Shown here: piece by piece, positions 11,985-21,539 of the stretch
How positions within the stretch are numbered: the first letter of the stretch is position 1
Layout: every line of letters begins with the position of its first letter
Assembly: GCA_030248065.1 (NCBI GenBank)
Contig: JASAMV010005029.1
Location: forward strand, 1 to 23,735
Reading direction: 5' to 3'
DNA: 23,735 nucleotides
Source of the DNA: Rhynchonema sp. JSB1_4
Lineage: Eukaryota; Nematoda; Chromadorea; Monhysterida; Xyalidae
Made by a program: the position numbers and the translations under genes
The notes under the pieces: generated by a model
Seen by the model: only the letters and a program-made list of their open reading frames with translations
What the model was told of the DNA's origin: nothing
Databases searched by the model: none

Positions 11985-13477
11985 GGACACATCTGAAGTT
12001 TTCTACCGATAACAGATGACTTTTGCGTTTTTGGGGAGCATTCTGACAAACAGCACAACTCGGGATCCGCAAATGTCTGGCCTTTCACGTTGGGGCGGCC
12101 GTTTATGGTCTTTTCTGAACATTAGCACACACCGGTTAAAACTTTGTCTCGGAGCGTAACGGAAAAGGCCTTTCACCAGCGGCTTGCTTTCAGCTCAGCT
12201 CAGACCGCAAGAACCACAGGGAACTTTCCAGTGCTGAACATGGTGTCAGTTAATAGCCCCGAGTGGAATGAGAACCGGAATACAGGTATACATAACCTTA
12301 GAACCGCTTGGTGGTTTGAACCATATTTCAAACTCGCTAACGCCAATCGTGTGCTGAAACGAACACAAAACAACAGAAATTGGCACTCAATAAAGGTGTC
12401 CCTCATAATGGTAATGTTTTGTGCTTGCACCGAGTACCATAACACACAAGGCTGAAAGCATCCTAGTTTAAAACGTGCAACCAAAGACTTATGGAGTTGG
12501 TTTTGAAGCGAAGCTCTCGGCAATTTTTGGCAATGATCTATGGTCCAACGCAGCCGTTGGGCGAAAATGCACAACAAAGTTGAAGTTGACCTCAGCGCAC
12601 TGCAGTATACTGTGCAATATGAGGACAAAAATTTTCGCGTTTTTTTTACCAAGCGACTGACCAAAACCGAGGAGTGTTACAAAATCAATTATTCTGATGT
12701 GAAAAAAGTGAGAAAAGGAGCATTTGGTGCCAGGGTGTCTCATCAGTCCCGCCACACAGCGTGCAACGTGCAAACATAGACCGGGCCAATGCCTGAGCTC
12801 AGTCATCATCACGCAAAATATTGATGATTTCAAGTGACAGGTCCAATCATTAAAAGATATACATTAGTAACACATTTATCGCCGGATGACTGAAACAACA
12901 ACATGAGGCGAGAGTTGAGAATCAGCGGCAGCGATATTTCAACATAAACTTTACTGTAAGATGAGATTTAGTTGAAAAGATGCCAATGGTAATTCGGTGT
13001 GCTCTCTTGTTCATTTTGATAACGGAAAAACCTACGTGCTTGTACAACAATGCGGTCAAAGATATAACAGCGTAAAGGGATACGATCAAGGAATCGTTGT
13101 GGATAATCACAGCCTGCTTGAAGCCAAGAGGTGTATGAGTCTCACCTTACCGTGGCGTTATGGCTTCAATTTCATCCTTGAAAGCGCAGATCACAACATT
13201 GAGTACCGGTTTACAATGTACAGACGATGTGTATAACATACATACATAGGTACCATAGCATTGTCTGAAAATCATTTCTGTGGAAACCCAATAGATACCT
13301 TTGTAATAACGTAGCCCGTGGTCAGCAATATTTCATCGAAACCGATTCATATCCTATTTCTGACACCCAACAGTGGTAAATACATAAATACGAATGCGAA
13401 ACTGAGCTAAAGATGCCGCTTCCTCCCATGAGTGCGGTCCTTGTGTACCTGCACATAAAGCCACGACATGTTGTTGC

Positions 13478-13494
13478 ATTATTATTATTATTAT
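13478..13494. repeat. (ATT)n microsatellite
   Basis: A run of five to six ATT units, interrupted by ATG at its end. It makes an Asn-rich patch in one minus-strand frame that is not a gene. Confidence 0.5.
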
Positions 13495-13794
13495 GATTAT
13501 TTGCCACCCCACATGCACCTCGAGAGACCCTCACGTGCAATTTTATACGGTGTTCGTTCCTATATATTTCTGAATTTCTATTTGCATCACTGGGCTCAAA
13601 ATTCTGGTTCGTACACGGTGGATTTCGAGTTGCGTGCTTAATTAGAGCCTAAAACGGCGCTATGCTGTTGAATTCGTTGCCGCGCGTGCACTATAGAATT
13701 TTGAACTCCTCGTGGAACCCATTAGAATGAGCTTCTCAAATCATTTGCCATGTTACTTTCACTGTCGTCAAACGGTTTCACATGGAATAAATTC

Positions 13795-13923
13795 AGTATT
13801 TTAGTGCTGGTGTAAATATAGGCACAAGGTTCAAGCATTGTAACCTATAACCTATAGCGTTGGCGTGACAAAACCCTTGAAAACTGGTCAGCGTGGCTTA
13901 CATGCACAGCATCAAAATTCTTG
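13795..13923. mobile_element. Probable eroded MITE family 1 copy
   Basis: The left end AGTATTTTAGTGCTGGTGTA (from about 13795) and the right end CATGCACAGCATCAAAATTCTT (about 13902-13923) are in inverted order, about 129 bp apart. Each is a partial match to the terminal repeat. Confidence 0.4.
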
Positions 13924-14029
13924 GCCCGTTTTGATACAATGTTGCGCAGCGCAAATTGTCAATGAATGATGCCTACTTCCGTACACAGGAACTGTGTTAT
14001 GATGGGTTCGACGTTCAACTAGTGCAGTG

Positions 14030-14182
14030 GAATATTAGTGCCCCGCTCATAAAGGAGAACGTTTGGTTTCCACGCTGATGGATCTCAAGGTCTGTCGCTA
14101 TGAACCGGTGGCTGAGCCAGAAAATTTCGTTTCTTTTGCATGAGATGACCGCGTTTATATTCATACCCGGCACTAATAAGAT
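14030..14182. mobile_element. MITE family 1 copy
   Basis: The left end AATATTAGTGCCCCGCTCAT (14031-14050) and the right end TTCATACCCGGCACTAATAA (14160-14179) are clear inverted matches. Length is about 153 bp. Confidence 0.6.
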
Positions 14183-15281
14183 AAATTTACCACATCCAGT
14201 GCGTGTGATTAGCTTTTATTGTACACAGTACATCGAACACCCAAATATTATCAACACAAACAGCTCAATTTAGCTAATTTGTAAAGTGACATAATCAAAT
14301 CACACTACATGCACGTTTACCAGCTACTTTAAGTTGAAGCAAATTTCAGATTACAGAAAATGCTCAAGGTTAAGTATGCAAGAAGTGCAGGGAGATTCCA
14401 ACAACCGTGAAGCCACAAAGTGGCCACTAAAATGTCGTTTAGGTTACATCGCGATACAAGGACAACATGCCACTAAGAAATCTCTACATTGTGCACTCGC
14501 TATTCGCTATAATACAGGCAGATTTTTGTGTAAAGCTCTTAGAGATCACGTACGCAGTAAATAACGTCTAAAGACAACATAAAATAATTTCAAATCGCAG
14601 AGTAAAAGCCTGTCAAAAGATTAAACTTGCTTTCTGTTTCCGCCATCGCGTGTTTCGCTTTCTGGCTCGCGCCTGCTTTCGTGCGTTGATCAAACGCTGT
14701 CGACTAAATGCAATGAACATGAATCAGTTTGACTTATTTTTAAAATTTTGAAAGACTCCAGCTTTCCAATGCCAAATTATTGTACCTGATCCCAGTGGGT
14801 CTCAGTTCTAAAAAATACCAGTTACACAACACCTGAATACCAAATGTCGTTCCCGGGCTTTGCTGATTGGGACCCGCGTAACTCGGGTCGGACTGTTGCT
14901 GTCTTCCTCAGGCCGGCGACGCAATTGTAGGTGAAATCTGAATAGATGTATTTATGAGGCAATGACGGGTTGCATACGTAAATATCGCTCTAAAATCGTT
15001 CCACGATAAAGTTTGTTACGCCACAAAATGCAGCACAATGTTCCGCCCGACACTGTCACTATGACGAACGTCTATGTACTGTAGCACCTGAATTCATCCA
15101 CCAATTCGTGTGTGCCCTTTGTACGTCGATGCCTCGGACTTTGGGTGTTGATTGAATTGCCCCACGTCGGACCAGATCGCGTGGTGTAAACTGAAAAGGC
15201 GACTTTGTGAAAAATTCTTCTCACTTTTTATATGAAAACATCGCCAAAAACTTGTATAAGCTCGTAAACACATGGCGTTGA
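14183..15281. other. Gene-free stretch
   Basis: AT-rich DNA downstream of the LDLa gene's inferred 3' end. Only short frames (up to 76 codons) are present and no repeat of note was found. Confidence 0.4.
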
Positions 15282-15574
15282 AAGCTTTGTGCCGTGAGTA
15301 TGAACACCAGAGCAAGATTTTTATTCAAAAATTTATTTTTATTTTTATTCATATATTCTGGTAGAGGTGAGGCACTAATTTCGACCAGCGTAAAAGTTGC
15401 TCCCCTGCACCGAATGAACAACTTTTACGCTGGTCGCAATTAGTGCTCCAACTCTATCACAAAATATGATTCAAACAAAAATTTGTCCTCATTGTCTACA
15501 ACCCCAAAATGGACAAGTTTAACTCCACGGAGATTTATAGCGATGGTGCTCATGCGCACGACACTAATATCAAA
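15282..15574. mobile_element. Long foldback element with family-1-like ends and a family-2 core
   Basis: The outer ends resemble family 1 (GTGCCGTGAGTATGAAC at 15290-15306; GCGCACGACACTAATAT inverted at 15554-15570). The centre is a near-perfect hairpin: 30-bp arms at 15370-15399 and 15419-15448 match at all but about two positions, around a 19-nt loop, and carry the family-2 motif TTCGACCAGCGTAAAAGTTG. AT-rich flanks between core and ends are also partly self-complementary (for example around 15320-15365 and 15450-15490). It is either a composite or nested insertion, or one long palindromic element. Confidence 0.6.
15320..15349 (-). terminator. Cluster of poly(A) signals after the LDLa gene
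   Basis: Three AATAAA hexamers (read on the minus strand; plus-strand TTTATT at 15320, 15332 and 15344) lie 246-275 nt past the TAA at 15595. They sit inside the foldback element at 15282-15574. If the stop is real, the transposon supplies the 3' UTR and its polyadenylation signal. Confidence 0.35.
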
Positions 15575-15594
15575 GTTCACATAAGAGGAGTCTC

Positions 15595-17997
15595 TTAATC
15601 ACCTGAATCTTCAGCCACAGTCGTTGTTGTGGCACAATTGTCTTCGTCCGACGTGTCACCTTCGCCACACTCGAATGCCCCGTTGCATCTAGAGTATTTT
15701 TGGTAAGAAATCGGCAATTGCACACGGGGGTTCTGTTGTTCCACTCTGTGCGATTCGCATTCGCAAGCAAATTGTTCTTTCCTACCATACAAGCTAAACT
15801 CTGTGATCCGATCAGATATGAGTAGTCAAGCGACGTTCAAGATACCGTGATTCCGTGATTCATGTTCCATGATTTACGAATGGCAGTGAATTTCAACTCA
15901 TAACTATTTCCAGCTAAAATCCACACAGGGCCTGAATCTGAATATGAAGCGTACTCGCGTGCGTTTATCTCGACGACGACCAAGGCGATTTCAAATGAAA
16001 AAAATCATCGCACAGAATCAAATGAGAAAAGTCCGTACCTGAGGAAACAAGGAAGAAATTCGCCACTCGTGGTGCACGTGAATTGTTCCGGCGGGAACGC
16101 AAACGGATCGCAACCTTCAATTTCCCCAATTGGTGATGGCGAGGGCACTGTGGCCGTTTCGGTCGTGGTCAACCGCGTACTGGTGGTTGGGGGACGGGTG
16201 GCTGCAATTATCAGGGTGATAGTGAACTTATGGTGATCCTCTCGGATTGGATATTTCTTGGTCACCTGACTTGGTATCGAAGGCATTTTGAGATTTGCTA
16301 TCAACAACGAGCCTTTTGTTTTTTGGGTCCTTTGGATATCTAGTGCATTCATACACACTTTGGGTGGAATTATAGTCGGGCTGGCGACCACTACCGGCGA
16401 CCACCGCGTGTGCACCACCCAGTCTGGGGGGAAACAGGTCCAAGAAGTGACACACAATTCAGGTTAGCCTACATGATTATTACGATATTGTTAGGTGCGG
16501 ATGTGTGATGTATACTTAACAACGCAAACAAAGAACTTAGTCCAACTTGTTGTGATGGGCGCCGGTGTTTGATATGTGATGGCAAAATGTGCCGGCAAGC
16601 TTGACGGTGTGGTCTGGGCCTGGGGTATGGCGCGCTGACACCAAGACTCGTCACTTTGGTCACCACAATTGTCAATACCGTCGCAGACTTGTGACTGGGG
16701 GATACAACGGATACCATGCGCACATGGGAACTCCTGGAATATTGAAACATTGACATAATACGTAGGGCCGGATCAACTTTGGCATGGACTTGGCTTGGGC
16801 ATGTAGGCAAACTTTGGTTGAGCTGTAATTTGTGATAGGGTAGGCGCGCTAATTTCGACTAGCGCAAAAGCTGCTAAGAACAACCATAATTTGCCTAGGT
16901 ACAGTCTAAGCCAAGTTCACGCCAAGAACATGCCATTGGACTTGTCTTCAAAATATGGCCTGCAGTGTGCACTTTGCTGGCAACCGCGCGGGGTTGATGT
17001 CGGGGGTGGGTTTGGCAGCAAAATCGGTTACGTAAGATGTATGTGGGATTGCGTTGTTTCTGTGAAGGCAGCCAGCGCAGAAGTTGTTGCCTTTGTCGTT
17101 TTCGGGCAACGTTCACGCTAGTCGAAATTACAGAAACCACCAAATTGAAAGACATGATGCAACCTATGTTGCTGCCAAACCACCGGCCCCGGCCAACCCG
17201 GTGCAGTTAAGCGAATTGGGAAATTGATGATTGGATTGGATTGATCTGCTGGATGCTTCAGCCGATACGATGACCAAGTGTGTCAACGGTGTTCCTCATG
17301 TATCCTTTCATTCTATTGGATTCAGCGAACTTTTGCGATTGTTGCGTGAGGAAGATATTCGGGTGGTTTTCCCATGAATTTATGGCGAACTATGGAATCT
17401 TGCCTACAACCCCCATACCTGTACGTAGCATTGCACCGGTAGTCGACATGCGCGTTCGTCAGACGCGTCGATACAATCGTATTGACCGTCACACACCCTG
17501 CAAACAACATGGTCCATTCTACAGTCCATCCTCTTTATGATGGCATCATTGGAGCTATAAGTACCCCAGGTTGTTTTCAGATACTGTAAAGGAGACGGAT
17601 ATAGATTGGGCACGGTATAGCTAGCTGGATAGCAGTGTTGATGTCAGATCAGAGACCAAGGTATACACAGCGCTTGTCTGTTGAGTGCGGAACACCGAAG
17701 CCGTGTTTTGCTTGATCGTAGTGAATATTTTCTTGGAATCAGTTGGTATACCTATAAATGTCCGACGAGCGCGGAAAACGGACACTATTGTCCGTGTCCA
17801 CGCCGTCCATTAGGGCCCGTTATAAAGACGCTAGACTGTATATACCTGCTGACGGGCACGCAAAAGCTCCGATCGCTGCACAGCACAAAATCTGGTCCAC
17901 ATTCGGGCAGGATCAACAATTGCGACAGGGTCACCGGCACGCGACCAGCTTCGTTGATTCGATTGAGAATGTCTGTAGGTGGTGGTTCAAATGACAT
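15595..17997 (-). CDS. Multi-exon gene for a protein with three LDL-receptor class A modules
   Basis: I infer eight minus-strand exons: 17997-17846, 17497-17419, 17171-17132, 16848-16778, 16733-16516, 16423-16266, 16201-16039 and 15688-15595 (TAA). They total 975 nt, join in frame and give 324 residues. All introns fit GT-AG; lengths are 348, 247, 283, 44, 92, 64 and 350 nt. LDLa-1 spans residues 33-68 (VCDGQYDC, then DASDERAC), LDLa-2 107-146 (RCIPQSQVCDG, then CGDQSDESWC), LDLa-3 270-312 (PPEQFTC, then ECGEGDTSDEDNC). Each has six cysteines and the acidic SDE calcium motif. A Thr/Pro/Ser-rich linker (about 240-263) precedes LDLa-3, and an NST sequon lies in exon 6. LDLa modules are extracellular ligand-binding folds, so a secreted or membrane-anchored product is inferred. 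No signal peptide follows the first ATG, so upstream exons are probably missing. The starts of exons 3 and 8 are the least certain. The specific function and orthologue are not recognisable. Confidence 0.78.
16843..17138 (-). mobile_element. Inverted-repeat element (MITE family 2) forming an intron of the LDLa gene
   Basis: The terminal repeats are CTAATTTCGACTAGCGCAAA at 16849-16868 and, inverted, GTTCACGCTAGTCGAAATTA at 17111-17130. In the direction of the gene the intron begins GTAATTTCGAC at 17131 and ends GTCGAAATTAG at 16849, so both splice sites fall in the element's ends. TA flanks both TIR cores, as for TA-targeting (Tc1/mariner-like) insertions. No transposase is present, so it would be non-autonomous. 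Retaining it would put a TAG in frame within a few codons of exon 3. Related copies occur at 15370-15448 and 23524-23597. Confidence 0.65.
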
Positions 17998-18314
17998 TAT
18001 GATATGGCAAATTTTAGCGTCTGTCGGCCAGGATTTAATTGAAATTTTTGTTGTCGGGATTTTTTGAACACTATAGGGTGACTAATGTCGTCAAATTCAG
18101 TTTTAATTTTGAACAGATTGGTGTTGATATCAAATTTTTGTGATCAGGTCGGATGTGTCTTGTTGACGTACTTCAAACGTTTGATTTTACGTTTCGAGAT
18201 TCACTTACAATTTTGATTCCGATATCGGCGCAACGGTTTTTGTTGGATGAGGAGAATTATACCCCAAGAAACATGATGACCAGTCTCAAAACCGATCTGT
18301 TATTACCTCGTCTT

Positions 18315-18439
18315 CTAAGGAAAGGCCGAACGCCTGAGCTGTATCTGGAGTTTGGGAGCGTAGCACCAGTCCATTGAGTCGTCGTAATAATCAAAATCAG
18401 TAAATTGATAGTTTTCATAATAATCATTCAGTATTTCAA
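18315..18439 (-). other. Possible Asp/Tyr-rich upstream exon of the LDLa gene
   Basis: Read on the minus strand after a weak acceptor (TTTTAAG), this frame encodes EILNDYYENYQFTDFDYY and goes on to an SMDWCYAPKLQ patch, ending in TAG at 18317-18315. Clustered acidic Tyr residues look like a sulfation-type segment of a secreted protein. A donor-like GAG/GTAATA at 18307 in another frame is phase-compatible with the ACAG acceptor candidate near 17976. The plus strand is also open here (18153-18377), so coding status is uncertain. Confidence 0.22.
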
Positions 18440-18617
18440 CTTAAAATTACTGTATATTGTAGCATTTTTATGACAAAAATAGACTATTTTTTGTTGTGGT
18501 CACATTTTCGGACAATTTAATGATCTAGACTTCCAGTTGTCCAGTCGCTGTCCTGATCTGTTATCATCGTTGATGTGCATCCTGCCTGAAATCTTGCATG
18601 ATTTCTGTGGCAAGTTT

Positions 18618-18722
18618 AGAATATTTGTACCGTGCACGTAACAGAAACAGAAAATGCTGTATTTCGTCATGACTAAGGTTTGACTCGATCGCAGCTCCAC
18701 TTTTACGCACGCTGTTAAAAAA
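18618..18722. mobile_element. Possible MITE family 1 copy, one good end
   Basis: The left end AGAATATTTGTACCGTGCACG (from 18618) is good. The proposed right end TTTTACGCACGCTGTTAAAA (18701-18720) matches weakly. It overlaps a 71-codon minus-strand open frame, which weakens that frame as a gene. Confidence 0.35.
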
Positions 18723-18723
18723 A

Positions 18724-20907
18724 TCTAAATTTTCTTGCATAAATGGCGATAGTATGGGATTGATTGATAAGATAAGCATGATCCTTATCGAATTTTACCA
18801 ACAAGGGTGGTTTTGACGGAAAAAATAAATAGTGACAGACAATTTTCCACTTGAATAACAATAGTCAAAAAGTATGACAACAGGTTTCAACGCTTTGGTG
18901 AAAATAAATCAACACCAAGAGCAGTAAAATTCATGTCAAAACAGTGGCATTTTTTTACAAACAAATGTTGTGAGTGATACTAACTGAATGTGATCATGAA
19001 AAGTAAGCAGACAGAATAATGATGGGAAAAGATTTCGGAACAATTTCTTCTGTGAACCAACTTTCTCTTTCACAGACAATACTTTCGTCGAAAACGATCC
19101 CAGACTGACACTTTGCTTAGGCAAACGTTTGTGACATTCAGACTTCCGGGAGCAAAGTCGGAATGCAATCTGGCTTGATGTTCAAGCATAGTTTCTCAAC
19201 ACCTACCTTATGAACTTGTGTTTGTGCTGTTGTCAAAATTCGCACGTCTTCACTGACAGAAAGGGAATTTTCTAGTATACTGTGGAAAAAACATTTGAAC
19301 ATTCGCCGTCTAACATTACACCGGCTAAACTATAAATATGCTAAACTGAGCATTTATGCCCAGTTAAAAATGTTAATAAATCCTGGGGGAAAGCCATTTA
19401 ACAATAGCCATATCTCAGTCGGTCACACATAAAGATGAAATAAAAAAATAGAAAATGAGCCTTTACCACCCACGAAGATGCAGCTCTATTGTGCAATAAT
19501 ATGGCTGAAAAGAAAAAAACAATTCTGGTATTATGTTGTGCCAGATGTCAAAAAATGAAACTATTTCCGTTCAGTTCTACAGAATCTGAATCGCAGCAGC
19601 AGGTGAGCGCGAAAAAGTAACTTTTACCCAAAAACAAAGCTTGGATTTTACAAAACAAAATCGATGTTTTTATTGCGTCATAGTTTTCATTTTGTGTTCA
19701 CGTTTGTAGTTAAAACGTGATAGTAAAATTCCTAAAAGCAGGAAATATAAAAGGCGCGCATTATGCACGTTCGATTGAGCGCCGCGGCATATTTATATTT
19801 TATCAATCAAACCAGGTTTGAGATCGATTCAAGTTCCAATTCTAACACTGAGGAATCGAACTCATTTTTATCTCCTTTTTACTCATTCTGTGATTTCGTG
19901 GTGTTTGTCATTGTGTGAAGCAACATGCGCTGCTGACCAAAAACAACAACGAATTTATATGCACACGTGAGTTCATATTGTTTCTGACTTCGGATAAACA
20001 CGTGCACAGCGCGCAATAATGCGTGCACTTGAATGCGATCAGGTTCCGACCAGAGCCTTTCCGAAATTGTTCCACTTGTTCTTGTTGATCTGATGCCGGT
20101 GCAGTGCACTTGTGTCCTTTTCTTGTTTATTTGGTGTTTCTCTCCAAACCAGTAGCGTTTATATCAGTGGTATTTCCTGTCGTTTATCAGAACACCACAA
20201 CATAGTGCGACAAAATTTACTATGGTTTGGCACGTGCGCGTGATCCCCAGTGTTTGGCGTGTGTTTTCTGTCCCATGTCCGATGTTGTGCCTTTTAATGT
20301 TTAGCACTCCTCCGAAGACGCACGTAGCCTGACCAAAACGTGAGTGACCTATAATTATGTATGGTTGGAGCACATGCCGAACATTAAAAGTGTTGACCGG
20401 GTTCGAGACATATGGATTTTTAACAATAGAAATGCGGAGCCACGCACAGCAAACACTTTGTGTCCAAATGCTTTTCCGTCGACTCGGCCCAGAACTTGTT
20501 TCAAGGTGTCCGTGGCCTGATTTTTGGGCGCCACCCTTGTTGATTGACCGCGGGTCCAAGTTCACGCAATGTTTCGGTCTATGGATCAAAAATTTGTAAA
20601 CTTTTTTAAGCGAGTTAGCAAACCTCAATTGATCCAAAAACACATGCATAAAAGTAGATCAGTTGTAGAATGCTTTATTTTTTAATGTGACCTTCAAGAA
20701 TATTATTGATCACCATGAACAATGCGTGGCGCGTGCAATGGAAAACATTTATTGTGACCCTGATCCACCACTTTTGCGCGCTTCATTGTCCGAAAGAAAA
20801 AATAACATTTGAATAGTACACATGTAATATGATGTTGAATGTTTTTGATGTTATGTTAAAAGAGCAAAGTTGTTGTGATATATGAGCGCGCGGTATAGCA
20901 GAGAAAT
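18724..20907. other. Gene-free stretch between the two genes
   Basis: Contains frames of up to 161 codons (minus, 20164-20649) overlapped by an 80-codon plus-strand frame; neither shows a domain or splice context. Promoters of one or both divergent genes may lie here or nearby, but I could not define them. Confidence 0.35.
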
Positions 20908-21006
20908 AAGAATATTACTGTGGTGTGTATATAAGCAGCATACACTCAGCACATATTTTTGAGCCCAACGCTACATATCTGGTATACTCGTCATCAATAC
21001 TTGAAA
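20908..21006. mobile_element. Possible eroded MITE family 1 copy
   Basis: The left end AGAATATTACTGTGGTGTGT, followed by ATATAAGC (20909-20936), is recognisable. The right end TATACTCGTCATCAATACTT (about 20982-21001) is a weak inverted match. Length is about 99 bp. Confidence 0.35.
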
Positions 21007-21165
21007 TTTGACAATGTGTATAAATTGGTTGTTAATTGCTTGTTCACGGAAGACTGATGGTAAGCAGTACTGTGAAATGAGAAACGCATTCGGAAAACGG
21101 CGCACCGAAGTTTTCGGAAACTGCCTCCTGTCGCACGTAAAGAGCAATTAGATGCAACAGGCAGT

Positions 21166-21205
21166 TTGTTGCGTCAGGGTTAAAGCGAATAAAATGACGC
21201 AACAA
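21166..21205. repeat. Perfect 11-bp stem-loop
   Basis: TTGTTGCGTCA (21166-21176) is perfectly inverted as TGACGCAACAA (21195-21205) around an 18-nt AT-rich loop. It lies upstream of the His/Pro-rich gene. It does not match the histone 3' stem-loop or a MITE end. Confidence 0.5.
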
Positions 21206-21367
21206 TAAAACCACAACTAAAACTAAAACATGGTTGACGATCGTTAATGGTTGCTTTTAATGCGCTAAAATGCCAAATAAACGAAAGGCATGAATGCATG
21301 TTGTAAACCACAACAGAAAAGCGAAATTTGAAAAAAATGAATTCGAATTGATTCGGCAGGTTGTGTG

Positions 21368-21375
21368 TATATAAA
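21368..21375 (+). promoter_or_regulatory. Candidate TATA box of the His/Pro-rich gene
   Basis: TATATAAA lies 165 nt before the inferred ATG at 21540. A second TATA-like string (GTATAAAACG) lies about 20 nt further on. The position fits a transcript start near 21400 with a 5' UTR of about 140 nt. There is no initiator or expression evidence, and such strings are common in this AT-rich DNA. Confidence 0.3.
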
Positions 21376-21539
21376 CATGTGAAAATGATAATAGTATAAA
21401 ACGTATACAACACCATTCGTGCACAATGTCAAAGAAGTGGTCTAAAATCATACGTGACCAAGAAAACTAGCAGTTTTTCTTTTTAATCGCCGTGTAAAAT
21501 ACTATTTTATCAACTTTTTTGTGCGAAACCACCAAAATC

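Larger units (their letters stand above)
10488..13794. other. Gene-poor stretch with two weakly coding-like frames
   Basis: No gene can be supported. The plus-strand frames 12540-12779 (79 codons, mixed charged composition including YTVQYEDKNFRVFF) and 12997-13236 (79 codons) have protein-like composition and could be exon or pseudogene remnants. No matching splice-site chain joins them, and frames of this length are expected by chance. A 154-codon minus-strand frame (12200-12664) overlaps the first. Confidence 0.3.

Noticed and set aside
12200..12664. 154-codon minus-strand open frame
   Set aside because: It has no recognisable domain and overlaps plus-strand frames of similar quality, so chance is sufficient explanation.
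16895..17155. 86-codon minus-strand frame and a 76-codon plus-strand frame inside the LDLa gene
   Set aside because: Both run through the MITE that forms the intron. The plus-strand frame contains the inverted exon copy (SQVHAK), not a separate gene.
20164..20649. 161-codon minus-strand open frame, the longest in the window
   Set aside because: It has no domain, no start or splice context and mixed composition, and an 80-codon frame overlaps it on the other strand. I judged it a chance frame.
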